A DNA stretch of 10,927 nt from the NCBI GenBank assembly GCA_047974135.1, contig JBKECC010000045.1, forward strand, positions 1-10,927, in the 5' to 3' direction. A program made the position numbers and the translations under genes. The first letter of the stretch is position 1, and every line of letters begins with the position of its first letter. Positions 1 through 6,666 of the stretch are shown one piece after another. The stretch comes from JAIRQK01 sp047974135. Lineage in GTDB: Bacteria; Campylobacterota; Campylobacteria; Campylobacterales; Campylobacteraceae. The notes beneath the pieces are model-generated. The model saw nothing but the letters and a program-made list of their open reading frames with translations, was not told the DNA's origin and did not search any database.

Positions 1-1
1 A

Positions 2-226
2 AGCTTTACACCAAACAAAGCTGCAAAGTTAATATATAAAGTTATAGCTTCAGCAGTTTCAAATGGTGGTTTTGAGCCAGATGAAGTGGTTGTATCATCT
101 TGCAGAATTGACCAAGGTCCAGTTCTAAAAAGATTTATGCCAAGAGCAAGAGGAAGTGCAACACCAATCAGAAAGCCAACTGCACATATTTTTGTAGAAG
201 TAAGCAAAGCAAAGAAGGAAGATTAA
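2..226 (+). CDS. rplV: 50S ribosomal protein L22, C-terminal part (5' end outside window)
   Basis: An open frame runs from the window edge to a TAA at 224-226, giving the last 74 residues of a protein of about 110 residues. It matches the C-terminal half of L22: an alanine-rich helix (SAVSNGGFEPDE), then a strand with IDQGPVLKR, and the conserved tip-loop sequence RFMPRARGSATPIRKPTAHI near its end. L22 is a 50S protein that binds 23S rRNA early in assembly. Its long beta hairpin lines the peptide exit tunnel, and the arginine-rich stretch seen here is that hairpin. It lies one base before rpsC, the standard S10-operon order. An AAGGAA at 215-220 inside its end serves as the rpsC ribosome binding site. 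The 5' end cannot be judged. Confidence 0.95.
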   Translation, partial: SFTPNKAAKLIYKVIASAVSNGGFEPDEVVVSSCRIDQGPVLKRFMPRARGSATPIRKPTAHIFVEVSKAKKED

Positions 227-227
227 T

Positions 228-926
228 ATGGGTCAAAAAGTAAATCCAATTGGTCTTAGACTTGGAATCAATAGAAACTGGGAATCAAGATGGTTTCCAA
301 GCAAACAACTATTGGCTTCCAATATCAAAGAAGACTATGAAATTAGAAAATTCTTGAAAAAAGAACTTTATTATGCTGGCGTTAACCAAATTTTAATTGA
401 AAGAACAGCTAAAAAACTGCGCGTTACTGTAGTTGCAGCTCGTCCCGGTATTATCATTGGTAAAAAAGGTTCAGATATTGAGAAGTTAAAAGAGAAACTT
501 CAAAAAATAGTAAACAAAGAAGTAAACGTTAACATCAAAGAAGAGAGACGCCCACAAGCTTCTGCTCAACTTGCTGCTGAAAACGTTGCTATGCAACTTG
601 AGCGCCGTGTTGCTTTTAGACGCGCGATGAAAAAAGTTATTCAAGGTGCACAAAAATCAGGTGCTAAAGGAATTAAGATAAGCGTTTCTGGAAGACTTGG
701 TGGAGCTGAAATGGCAAGAACTGAGTGGTATCTAGAAGGAAGAGTTCCTTTGCATACACTAAGAGCTAAAATTGATTATGGTTTTGCTGAAGCACATACT
801 ACATACGGAATTATCGGTGTTAAAGTATGGATTTTTAAAGGTGAAGTTCTTGCAAAAGGCTTACAAGTTGAAAAAACAGAAGAGCCACGCAAAAACAGAG
901 CTCCTAGAGCAAAAAGAGGTAAATAA
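228..926 (+). CDS. rpsC: 30S ribosomal protein S3
   Basis: The 232-residue product begins MGQKVNPIGLRLGI, the invariant S3 N-terminus, and is almost the length of E. coli S3 (233). S3 sits in the 30S head near the mRNA entry tunnel, where it contributes to mRNA helicase activity. The type II KH domain covers about residues 38-110, with the RNA-binding GXXG loop in PGIIIGKKG at 73-81. The C-terminal domain carries the conserved SGRLGGAEMARTEWYLEGRVPLHTLRA segment, which is broken only here for description and is followed by IDYGF. The tail after residue 212 is lysine/arginine-rich and probably disordered. The ATG at 228 has AAGGAA 7 nt upstream and lies one base after the rplV stop. Arginine codons CGT/CGC are more frequent in the middle of this gene than in neighbours that use mostly AGA, which I take as ordinary variation. 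Confidence 0.98.
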   Translation: MGQKVNPIGLRLGINRNWESRWFPSKQLLASNIKEDYEIRKFLKKELYYAGVNQILIERTAKKLRVTVVAARPGIIIGKKGSDIEKLKEKLQKIVNKEVNVNIKEERRPQASAQLAAENVAMQLERRVAFRRAMKKVIQGAQKSGAKGIKISVSGRLGGAEMARTEWYLEGRVPLHTLRAKIDYGFAEAHTTYGIIGVKVWIFKGEVLAKGLQVEKTEEPRKNRAPRAKRGK

Positions 927-928
927 CT

Positions 929-1354
929 ATGTTGATGCCAAAAAGAACTAAATATAGAAAAATGATGAAAGGCAGAAACCGTGGTAAAGCTACTCGCGGT
1001 ACAAGTATCGCATTTGGTGAATATGCTATCAAAGCTATTGAAGCTGGTAGAATTGATTCACGCCAAATAGAAGCTGCTCGTATTGCACTTACAAGACATG
1101 TAAAACGTCAAGCTAAATCATGGATTCGTGTTTTTCCAGACAAACCACTAACTGCTAAACCTCTAGAAACCAGAATGGGTAAAGGTAAAGGTAGTGTTGA
1201 TAAATGGGTTATGAACATTAAACCAGGTCGTATAATTTACGAAATAGCTGGTATTGATGAAGAGTTAGCAAGAGAAGCTTTAACTTTAGCTATGCATAAA
1301 CTCCCTTTCAAAACAAAAATCGTAACCAGGGATAGTGAAAATGAAATATACTGA
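929..1354 (+). CDS. rplP: 50S ribosomal protein L16
   Basis: The 141-residue product opens MLMPKRTKYRKMMKGRNRG, matching the E. coli L16 start MLQPKRTKFRK, which supports ATG 929 over the internal ATG at 935. L16 sits beside the peptidyl transferase centre and the A-site tRNA elbow in the 50S particle. The conserved RMGKGKG lies at residues 82-88; its arginine corresponds to E. coli R81, which is hydroxylated by a 2-oxoglutarate oxygenase in that species, though whether that happens here is unknown. IRVFPDKP at 66-73 and PGRIIYEI at 99-106 are further family blocks. The tail runs about five residues past E. coli L16 and overlaps rpmC by 14 nt, which suggests coupled translation. AGAGG at 915-919 is the likely ribosome binding site, inside the rpsC end. 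Confidence 0.98.
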   Translation: MLMPKRTKYRKMMKGRNRGKATRGTSIAFGEYAIKAIEAGRIDSRQIEAARIALTRHVKRQAKSWIRVFPDKPLTAKPLETRMGKGKGSVDKWVMNIKPGRIIYEIAGIDEELAREALTLAMHKLPFKTKIVTRDSENEIY

Positions 1355-1526
1355 GTTAAATGAAAAAAGTGTTCAAGATTTGAACGCATTGTTAAAAGAA
1401 AAAAAGTTGCTTTTGTTTACATTAAAACAAAAGTTAAGAACTATGCAGCTGACAAACCCTAATGAGATTCGCGAAGTTAGAAAAGACATCGCTAAAATCA
1501 ATACAGCAATAGCAGCTAATAAATAG
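1341..1526 (+). CDS. rpmC: 50S ribosomal protein L29
   Basis: From ATG 1341 the product has 61 residues, beginning MKYTELNEKS, and is rich in leucine, lysine and glutamate, as expected for the two-helix L29 hairpin that sits by the tunnel exit next to L23. That region forms part of the docking site for the signal recognition particle and trigger factor. The block LLLFTLKQKLRTMQLTNP at 23-40 is typical of Campylobacterota L29. A GTG at 1335 would add two residues, but the ribosome binding site AGGGA at 1328-1332 is 8 nt from ATG 1341 and only 2 nt from GTG 1335, so I chose the ATG. The start lies 14 nt inside the end of rplP. Two in-frame alternatives make the start slightly uncertain; the identity is not in doubt. 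Confidence 0.95.
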   Translation: MKYTELNEKSVQDLNALLKEKKLLLFTLKQKLRTMQLTNPNEIREVRKDIAKINTAIAANK

Positions 1527-1541
1527 TAGTAGGGGTTAAAA

Positions 1542-1793
1542 ATGGCACTAAAAAGAGAAATTCAAGGTGTAGTAGTTCAAAAAGCTGGAGACAAAACTGC
1601 AACAGTTTTGGTTGAAAGAAGAGTTTTGCACCCAAAATATAGAAAAATTGTTAAAAGATTTAAAAAATACTTAGTACATGATGAAGCTAATGCTGCAAAA
1701 GCTGGAGATGTAATCTTAGCTGTTGAGTGCAGACCACTTTCTAAAAGAAAATCTTTTAGATTAAAAGAAATCGTTGTAGCAGGAGTTGAGTAA
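1542..1793 (+). CDS. rpsQ: 30S ribosomal protein S17
   Basis: The product has 83 residues (E. coli S17: 84). S17 is an OB-fold primary binder of the 5' domain of 16S rRNA in the 30S body. The family block GDVILAVECRPLS lies at residues 55-67, and an early strand GVVVQKAGDKTATVLVERR is visible at 9-27. The ATG at 1542 follows AGGGG at 1531-1535, 6 nt upstream. Its stop codon shares one base with the next start (TAATG at 1791-1795), so rplN is probably translated by ribosomes finishing here. Confidence 0.97.
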   Translation: MALKREIQGVVVQKAGDKTATVLVERRVLHPKYRKIVKRFKKYLVHDEANAAKAGDVILAVECRPLSKRKSFRLKEIVVAGVE

Positions 1794-2161
1794 TGATTCA
1801 AAGTTTTACTAGACTTGCAGTTGCTGACAATAGTGGTGCAAAAGAGATCATGTGTATAAAAGTATTGGGTGGTAGTAAAAGAAGATATGCAACAGTTGGT
1901 GATGTAATTGTTGCTTCTGTAAAAAAAGCTATACCTAATGGTAAAATGAAAAAAGGTCAAGTTGTAAAAGCTGTTATCGTTAGAACAAAAAAAGAGATTC
2001 ATAGAGAAAATGGCTCTTTGATTCGTTTTGATGAAAATGCAGCTGTTATCCTTGACAATAAAGGCGAGCCAATCGGTACTCGTATTTTTGGACCTGTGAG
2101 CCGTGAAGTAAGATATGCTAACTTTATGAAAATCGTCTCACTTGCACCGGAGGTTTTATAA
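1793..2161 (+). CDS. rplN: 50S ribosomal protein L14
   Basis: The 122-residue product equals the usual L14 length (E. coli 123). L14 binds 23S rRNA and lies at the intersubunit face, where it contacts 16S rRNA and is the docking site of the silencing factor RsfS. Conserved parts include the N-terminal ADNSGAKEI at 11-19, KGQVVKAVIVRTKKE at about 54-68, the DENAAVILD strand, and GTRIFGPVSREVR at 95-107. ATG 1793 overlaps the rpsQ stop by one base, with AGGAG at 1781-1785 providing a good ribosome binding site inside rpsQ. The 3' end overlaps rplX in the same TAATG manner. Confidence 0.98.
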   Translation: MIQSFTRLAVADNSGAKEIMCIKVLGGSKRRYATVGDVIVASVKKAIPNGKMKKGQVVKAVIVRTKKEIHRENGSLIRFDENAAVILDNKGEPIGTRIFGPVSREVRYANFMKIVSLAPEVL

Positions 2162-2394
2162 TGGCAACAAAATTTAAAATTAAAAAGAATGATGAAGTAA
2201 AAATCATTGCTGGTGATGATAAAGGTAAAACAGGTAAAGTTTTAGCTGTACTTCCAAAAACTTCTCAAGTAATAGTTGAGGGTTGCAAAGTAGCTAAAAA
2301 AGCTGTAAAACCAAGTGAAAAACATGAAAAAGGCGGACACATAAGTAAAGAGATGCCTATTCATATATCCAACGTAGCAAAGGTTGAGGGCTAA
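2161..2394 (+). CDS. rplX: 50S ribosomal protein L24 (short form)
   Basis: The 77-residue product has a KOW motif at about residues 9-36, with the typical KNDEVKIIAGDDKGKTGKV start, followed by a basic KVAKKAVKPSEKHEKGGH segment. L24 is one of the proteins that start 50S assembly by binding the 5' end of 23S rRNA. E. coli L24 has 104 residues; the version here lacks most of the C-terminal extension and ends soon after the PIHISNVAKV block. From memory that length is usual in Campylobacterota, so I read it as a complete gene and not a truncation. GGAGG at 2149-2153 gives one of the strongest ribosome binding sites in the window. ATG 2161 overlaps the rplN stop by one base. Confidence 0.96.
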   Translation: MATKFKIKKNDEVKIIAGDDKGKTGKVLAVLPKTSQVIVEGCKVAKKAVKPSEKHEKGGHISKEMPIHISNVAKVEG

Positions 2395-2396
2395 AA

Positions 2397-2945
2397 ATGA
2401 CTAAAACATTAAAAGTAAGATATAACGAAGATATCAAACCAGTATTAGTAAAAGAGCTTGATATCAAAAACCATATGTTAATACCAGCACTTGAGAAAGT
2501 TGTTATAAGTGTAGGTGCAGGTGATTCTGCAAAAGATGCAAAAGTTATACAAAATATGACAGATACAATCTCACTTATTGCTGGACAAAAAGCAGTTACA
2601 ACAAATGCTGTTAAATCTGTTGCTGGTTTTAAAGTAAGAGAAGGTTTTCCTGTTGGTATAAAAGTAACCCTAAGAGGCGAAAATATGTACAACTTCTTAA
2701 CAAAACTAATCTCAGTAGCTCTTCCAAGAGTTAAAGACTTTAGAGGATTACCAAGAAACGGATTTGATGGACGTGGTAACTACAACTTTGGTTTAAATGA
2801 ACAATTAATGTTCCCAGAAGTTGAGTATGACAAAATTATTAAAACTCATGGAATGAATATAACAGTAGTTACAACAGCTCAAAATGATAAACAAGCATTT
2901 AAACTGTTGGAATTAATCGGAATTCCATTCGCAAAGGGACGCTAA
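2397..2945 (+). CDS. rplE: 50S ribosomal protein L5
   Basis: The 182-residue product is near the E. coli length (179). L5 belongs to the central protuberance, binds 5S rRNA together with L18, and touches the P-site tRNA and the S13 bridge. The L5 signature region LEKVVISVGAGDSAKDAKV is at residues 32-50, ALPRVKDFRGLP at 108-119, and GRGNYNFGLNEQLMFPE at 125-141, with the IPFAKGR C-terminus. GAGGG near the end of rplX, 6 nt before ATG 2397, is the likely ribosome binding site. In E. coli the start region of rplE mRNA is where S8 represses the spc operon; I could not identify that RNA fold here by eye. Confidence 0.98.
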   Translation: MTKTLKVRYNEDIKPVLVKELDIKNHMLIPALEKVVISVGAGDSAKDAKVIQNMTDTISLIAGQKAVTTNAVKSVAGFKVREGFPVGIKVTLRGENMYNFLTKLISVALPRVKDFRGLPRNGFDGRGNYNFGLNEQLMFPEVEYDKIIKTHGMNITVVTTAQNDKQAFKLLELIGIPFAKGR

Positions 2946-2946
2946 T

Positions 2947-3132
2947 ATGGCAAAAAAATCAATGATAGCAAAGGCGAATAGAACGCCAAAGTTTAAAGTT
3001 AGAGGTTATACTCGTTGTCAAATTTGTGGAAGACCACATTCAGTTTATAGAGATTTTGGAATTTGCCGTGTATGCTTGAGAAAAATGGCAAATGAGGGAT
3101 TAATCCCTGGTCTTAAAAAAGCAAGTTGGTAA
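2947..3132 (+). CDS. rpsN: 30S ribosomal protein S14, zinc-binding type
   Basis: The 61-residue product is the short, zinc-ribbon form of S14 (type Z); the zinc-free form is near 100 residues. Cysteines C24, C27, C40 and C43 form two CXXC pairs around RPHSVYRDFGI and would bind one zinc ion. S14 is in the 30S head near the decoding site, next to S3 and S10, and is added late in assembly. Basic flanks KFKVRGYTR and GLIPGLKKASW match the family ends. The ATG is one base after the rplE stop. AAGGGA in the end of rplE is the likely ribosome binding site. All four zinc ligands are intact. Confidence 0.98.
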   Translation: MAKKSMIAKANRTPKFKVRGYTRCQICGRPHSVYRDFGICRVCLRKMANEGLIPGLKKASW

Positions 3133-3141
3133 GGAGAATTT

Positions 3142-3537
3142 ATGATTAATGATTTAATTGCAGATGGATTAACTAGAATTAGAAATGCATCTATGAGAAA
3201 ACTTGAAGTTACACAACTTATCCACACTAAAGCAGTTGAAGCTATGCTTGGTATTTTCCAAACAAAAGGATATATCGAGAGTTTTAACGTTGTTGAAGAG
3301 GGAAATAAAAAATTTATTAACGTAGTTTTAAAATATGATGAAGCTGGAAAGCAAGTTATCAACGAAGTTAAAAGAATTTCAAAACCTGGTCGTCGTGTTT
3401 ACAAAAACAAAGACGAAATCAAACGTTTTAAAAATGGATATGGTACTTTGATTGTAAGTACATCAAAAGGTGTTTTGGGTAATGACGAAGCACATAAAAT
3501 TGGTGTTGGTGGCGAGCTACTTTGTAGCATTTGGTAA
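3142..3537 (+). CDS. rpsH: 30S ribosomal protein S8
   Basis: The product has 131 residues (E. coli S8: 130). S8 binds the central domain of 16S rRNA early in 30S assembly and, in E. coli, also represses the spc operon by binding the rplE mRNA start. The N-terminal block MINDLIADGLTRIRNA and the C-terminal signature GTLIVSTSKGVLGNDEAHK at residues 101-119, ending in GGELLCSIW, are clear. The ribosome binding site AAGGAG at 3131-3136 overlaps the rpsN stop codon and lies 5 nt before the ATG. The last codons contain a small perfect hairpin in the DNA (GCTAC-TTT-GTAGC, 3516-3528). The gene is followed by an unusual 88-nt gap before rplF. Confidence 0.98.
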   Translation: MINDLIADGLTRIRNASMRKLEVTQLIHTKAVEAMLGIFQTKGYIESFNVVEEGNKKFINVVLKYDEAGKQVINEVKRISKPGRRVYKNKDEIKRFKNGYGTLIVSTSKGVLGNDEAHKIGVGGELLCSIW

Positions 3538-3625
3538 TATAAAAAATATAGGTTTTAGCTTTTTATGGTATTCGATAACCATTCCAAAGTCGTAGACTTA
3601 TCGTAGACAAGTAAAAAGGAAATAG
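3538..3625 (+). other. rpsH-rplF intergenic region with a tandem 8-bp repeat
   Basis: This 88-nt stretch has no supportable reading frame and is long for this cluster, where most gaps are under 20 nt. It starts AT-only (TATAAAAAATATA at 3538-3550), then has a weak inverted repeat ATGGT (3565-3569) / ACCAT (3578-3582), and a direct repeat TCGTAGAC at 3590-3597 and 3601-3608 with an 11-nt period. AAGGAA at 3617-3622 is the ribosome binding site for rplF. It could be an internal promoter, an RNA processing site or a relaxed spacer; the sequence does not decide. Confidence 0.5.
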
Positions 3626-4162
3626 ATGTCAAGAATTGGTAAACAACCAGTAGATATCCCAAGTGGTCTTGAAGTTAAAGTTGAAGGAAACATAATTCAA
3701 ATTAAAAAAGGAAATGTTTCTAAAGAGTTAGACACAAAGGGAAATGTAAGCGTTAAAGTAGAGGATGGCAAAGTTGTTTTTTCACCAATAGGTGAAGAGA
3801 GACAACAACGTGCTTTTTGGGGTACATATAGAGCACTTTGCAGTAACATTATCACAGGGCTTGTAAGTGGATTTCAAAAAAAACTTGAAATTAACGGTGT
3901 TGGTTATAGAGCAGCGGTAAATGGTAAAGTTTTAGAACTTCAACTTGGGTACTCACACCCAATCAAACATGAGATACCAGAAGGTATCAATATAACTGTT
4001 GAGAAAAACGTTATAACAATTGCAGGAAGTGATAAACAACAAGTTGGACAAACAGCAGCTAAAGTAAGATCATATAGACCACCTGAGCCATATAAAGGCA
4101 AAGGCGTGAAGTATGCTGATGAGATAATCATCCGCAAAGCTGGAAAAACCTCTAAGAAGTAA
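3626..4162 (+). CDS. rplF: 50S ribosomal protein L6
   Basis: The 178-residue product (E. coli 177) has the two repeated alpha/beta domains of L6, split near residue 82. The family signature RPPEPYKGKGVKY is at 151-163 in the second domain. The N-terminus MSRIGKQPVDIPSG is canonical and fixes the start. L6 binds 23S rRNA near the sarcin-ricin loop and the factor-binding site of the 50S particle, close to L10/L12. AAGGAA at 3617-3622 stands a few bases before ATG 3626. It is the first gene after the 88-nt break and so could have some expression separate from the upstream genes. Confidence 0.98.
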   Translation: MSRIGKQPVDIPSGLEVKVEGNIIQIKKGNVSKELDTKGNVSVKVEDGKVVFSPIGEERQQRAFWGTYRALCSNIITGLVSGFQKKLEINGVGYRAAVNGKVLELQLGYSHPIKHEIPEGINITVEKNVITIAGSDKQQVGQTAAKVRSYRPPEPYKGKGVKYADEIIIRKAGKTSKK

Positions 4163-4172
4163 GGGAGTATAA

Positions 4173-4529
4173 ATGAGAGAAAAATTATTAAAAAACAAAC
4201 TAAAACTTAGAGTTAAAAGAAAAAAAAGAGTAAGAGCAAAAATTTCTGGAAGTGAAAACTTACCAAGAGTTTCAGTATTTAGGTCAAATAGATACTTTTA
4301 CGCTCAAGCAATTGATGATGTAACAGGTACAACAGTTGCAGCAGTAGATGGTAAAAAACTTTCATTAAAATCTAACAAGACTGATGTGGTTGAACTTGGA
4401 AAAATTTTTTCAGAAAGCCTAAAATCAAAAGGTATAGCAAAAGTTTCATTTGATAGAAATGGTTACCTATACCATGGTGTAGTAGCTGCATTTGCACAAT
4501 CACTTCGTGATAACGGCATTTCGTTATAA
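4173..4529 (+). CDS. rplR: 50S ribosomal protein L18
   Basis: The 118-residue product (E. coli 117) has the strongly basic N-terminal tail of L18 (residues 5-23, mostly lysine and arginine) and then the globular domain that binds 5S rRNA. LPRVSVFRSNRYFYAQAIDD at 30-49 and FDRNGYLYHGVVAAFA at 93-108 are diagnostic. L18 works with L5 and 5S rRNA in the central protuberance. AAGGGAG lies about 6 nt before ATG 4173, and the gap to rplF is 10 nt. Confidence 0.98.
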   Translation: MREKLLKNKLKLRVKRKKRVRAKISGSENLPRVSVFRSNRYFYAQAIDDVTGTTVAAVDGKKLSLKSNKTDVVELGKIFSESLKSKGIAKVSFDRNGYLYHGVVAAFAQSLRDNGISL

Positions 4530-4546
4530 AAATAAGGAAGAGTTCA

Positions 4547-4990
4547 ATGGAAAAAATTAATAGAGAAGAATTTGAAGAAGTAATTGTTAACATTGGTCGT
4601 GTTACAAAAGTTGTTAAGGGTGGTAGAAGATTTAGATTTACTGCATTAATCGTTGTAGGCAATAAAAAAGGTCAAGTTGGGTATGGTTTTGGTAAAGCAA
4701 AAGAGGTACCAGATGCTATAAGAAAAGCAGTTGATGATGCATTCAAAAATATCATCACTGTTGGAATTAAAGGCTCAACTATTGCTCATGACATTGAAGT
4801 AAAATACAATGCAAGTAAAATTTTATTGAAACCTGCAAGTGAGGGTACCGGAGTTATCGCTGGTGGCGCAACAAGAGCTGTTGTTGAGCTATCTGGTATT
4901 AAAGATATTCTAACCAAATCACTTGGTTCAAATAACCCATCAAATGTTGTAAGAGCTACAATCAAAGCTCTTAGCATGCTAAAAAGCTAA
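4547..4990 (+). CDS. rpsE: 30S ribosomal protein S5
   Basis: The 147-residue product carries the double-stranded-RNA-binding-like N-terminal domain, with the S5 signature beginning GRRFRFTALIVVGNKKG at 26-42, and the C-terminal domain with GTGVIAGGATRAVVELSGI at 100-118 and SNNPSNVVRAT at 128-138. S5 lies at the mRNA entry site with S3 and S4 and affects decoding accuracy; the spectinomycin-related loop is the KVVKGGRR region at 21-28. E. coli S5 has 167 residues; the copy here is shorter at both ends, and all conserved parts are present. The ribosome binding site AAGGAAG is at 4534-4540. Next comes rplO, with no rpmD between. Confidence 0.98.
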   Translation: MEKINREEFEEVIVNIGRVTKVVKGGRRFRFTALIVVGNKKGQVGYGFGKAKEVPDAIRKAVDDAFKNIITVGIKGSTIAHDIEVKYNASKILLKPASEGTGVIAGGATRAVVELSGIKDILTKSLGSNNPSNVVRATIKALSMLKS

Positions 4991-5011
4991 TTTGGTAAAA
5001 GGATAAAATAG

Positions 5012-5416
5012 ATGTCATTAAACAATCTAAAACCAGCTGATAACTCAACCCACTCTAAAAAAAGAGTTGGTCGTGGTCAAGGCAGTGGAAATGGAAAAAC
5101 TGCTGGCAAAGGCAATAAGGGTCAAAGAGCAAGAACAGGTTATAAAACAAAAAGAGGATTTGAAGGTGGTCAACAACCTCTTCAAAGAAGATTACCAAAA
5201 ATCGGTTTTACCTCTAAAGTAGAAAAACCATATGTTATAAATGTAGATAAAAACAAAGCAGTAGCAGAACTTGCAGAAATATCTATAGAAAACATTAAAA
5301 CTGTTCATAAAATTGCTAAAACAGTAACAAAAATTAAATTGATTGGAGCAACTGCTAAGGATTTATCATCAAAAGTTAAAGATGAAAATATAGTAATTAG
5401 CGGACAAGAAAAATGA
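5012..5416 (+). CDS. rplO: 50S ribosomal protein L15
   Basis: The 134-residue product (E. coli 144) has the glycine- and lysine-rich N-terminal arm of L15: RVGRGQGSGNGKTAGKGNKG at residues 18-37, then RRLPKIGF at 59-66. L15 is a late 50S assembly protein that reaches toward the peptidyl transferase centre. The C-terminal half is less conserved but shows the expected strand pattern ending IVISGQEK. The start has the block AAGGATAAAATAGATG at 4999-5014, which is repeated exactly before rpsK. Only 21 nt separate it from rpsE, so L30 is absent from its usual place. Its end overlaps secY by 4 nt (ATGA). Confidence 0.97.
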   Translation: MSLNNLKPADNSTHSKKRVGRGQGSGNGKTAGKGNKGQRARTGYKTKRGFEGGQQPLQRRLPKIGFTSKVEKPYVINVDKNKAVAELAEISIENIKTVHKIAKTVTKIKLIGATAKDLSSKVKDENIVISGQEK

Positions 5417-6663
5417 ATAAATCACTAAGAAATAAAATTCTAATCACTTTGGCATTTTTATTTGCATATAGAATTTTAGCTTACGTACCAGTTCCTGGAG
5501 TAAACTTAGAGATAATTAAAGAATTTTTTAGCACTAACAGCAGCAACGCACTAGGCATGTTTAACATGTTTAGTGGTAATGCTGCTGAGAGGCTTAGCAT
5601 TATTTCACTTGGAATCATGCCATACATCACAGCTTCAATCGTTATGGAGCTTATAGCTGCAACTTTCCCAGCAATCGGAAAACTCAAAAAAGAGCGTGAT
5701 GGTATGGTTAAATACATGCAAATAATTCGTTATGCAACTATATTTATTACCATAGTTCAAGCAGTTGGTGTATCTGTTGGATTAAATAGTATGGGACAAA
5801 ACCCTATCATGATTGATTTAAATCTTTTCATTGCTATTTCAACAGTTTCTATGCTCGCTGGAACAATGCTTTTAATGTGGCTTGGTGAACAGATTACAAA
5901 ACACGGTATTGGAAATGGTATAAGCTTAATCATTTTTGCTGGTATCGTTTCAGGTATTCCTTCTGCAATTGGTGGAAGTATCAACCTTGTTAACGAAGGT
6001 CAGATGAACTTTTTAGTTCTAATCGCTGTTGTTGCAGTAATTCTTATAACAGTAGGAGTTATTATATATGTTGAGATGGCAGAGAGAAGAGTTGGAATTT
6101 CATATTCAAGAAAAGTTGTAATGCAAAATCAACACAAAAGAATCATGAACTATATACCTATTAAAATCAATTTAAGTGGTGTTATTCCTCCAATTTTTGC
6201 TTCGGCTATTTTGATGTTCCCTGGAACAATTATGCAAGCAAGTTCAAACCCAATTATTCAAAGAATCAACGACTTTTTAAATCCAAATGGTTACTTTTTT
6301 AACCTTTTAATGTTTTTATTTGTTATTTTCTTTTCATATTTTTATGCATCAATTGTATTTAATGCAAAAGATATATCTGAAAACTTGAAAAAACAAGGCG
6401 GATTTATCATGGGTGTAAGACCAGGAGCAAGTACTGCTGATTACTTAAATGAAGTAGCAAGTAGATTAACTTTTACTGGTGCAATATATTTAGGTCTTAT
6501 AGCAACTATACCTTGGGTTTTGGTTAAAATGATGGGAGTACCATTTTATTTTGGTGGAACATCAGTTTTGATCGTTGTTCAAGTTGCACTTGATACTATG
6601 AGAAAAATCGAAGCACAAATGTATATGAACAAATATGAGACATTAAGTGCCGTTGGCTTATAA
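5413..6663 (+). CDS. secY: Protein translocase subunit SecY
   Basis: The 416-residue product (E. coli 443) is the channel-forming subunit of the SecYEG translocon in the inner membrane. Ten hydrophobic spans are apparent, near residues 9-28, 62-85, 108-125, 138-158, 168-188, 199-222, 254-276, 295-316, 354-375 and 378-396. Conserved parts include the plug-proximal VPVPGVN at 25-31, LGIMPYITASIVMEL at 66-80, GEQITKHGIGNGISLIIFAG at 158-177, the cytosolic C4 loop RRVGISYSRK at 225-234, and the C5 loop with NAKDISENLKKQGGF and GVRPG at 317-338, which contacts SecA and ribosomes. The C-terminal tail is short. The ATG overlaps the rplO stop (ATGA), and no clear Shine-Dalgarno precedes it, so translation is likely coupled to rplO. 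Confidence 0.98.
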   Translation: MNKSLRNKILITLAFLFAYRILAYVPVPGVNLEIIKEFFSTNSSNALGMFNMFSGNAAERLSIISLGIMPYITASIVMELIAATFPAIGKLKKERDGMVKYMQIIRYATIFITIVQAVGVSVGLNSMGQNPIMIDLNLFIAISTVSMLAGTMLLMWLGEQITKHGIGNGISLIIFAGIVSGIPSAIGGSINLVNEGQMNFLVLIAVVAVILITVGVIIYVEMAERRVGISYSRKVVMQNQHKRIMNYIPIKINLSGVIPPIFASAILMFPGTIMQASSNPIIQRINDFLNPNGYFFNLLMFLFVIFFSYFYASIVFNAKDISENLKKQGGFIMGVRPGASTADYLNEVASRLTFTGAIYLGLIATIPWVLVKMMGVPFYFGGTSVLIVVQVALDTMRKIEAQMYMNKYETLSAVGL

Positions 6664-6666
6664 ATT

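Noticed and set aside
1..226. rplV as a broken gene
   Set aside because: The missing start is due to the window edge; the frame is open to base 2 and the C-terminus is intact.
1335..1340. GTG 1335 as the rpmC start
   Set aside because: It is too close to the AGGGA ribosome binding site, and ATG 1341 gives the family-typical MKYTE start.
1577..2002. 141-codon open frame on the minus strand across rpsQ and rplN
   Set aside because: It lies wholly opposite two certain genes; its product is low-complexity (Phe, Ser, Asn, Thr) as expected from the complement of lysine-rich AT-rich coding DNA, and I recognise no family.
2161..2394. rplX as a truncated gene
   Set aside because: At 77 residues it is shorter than in E. 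coli, but the KOW domain and ending are intact and the junctions to neighbours are tight, fitting a naturally short form.
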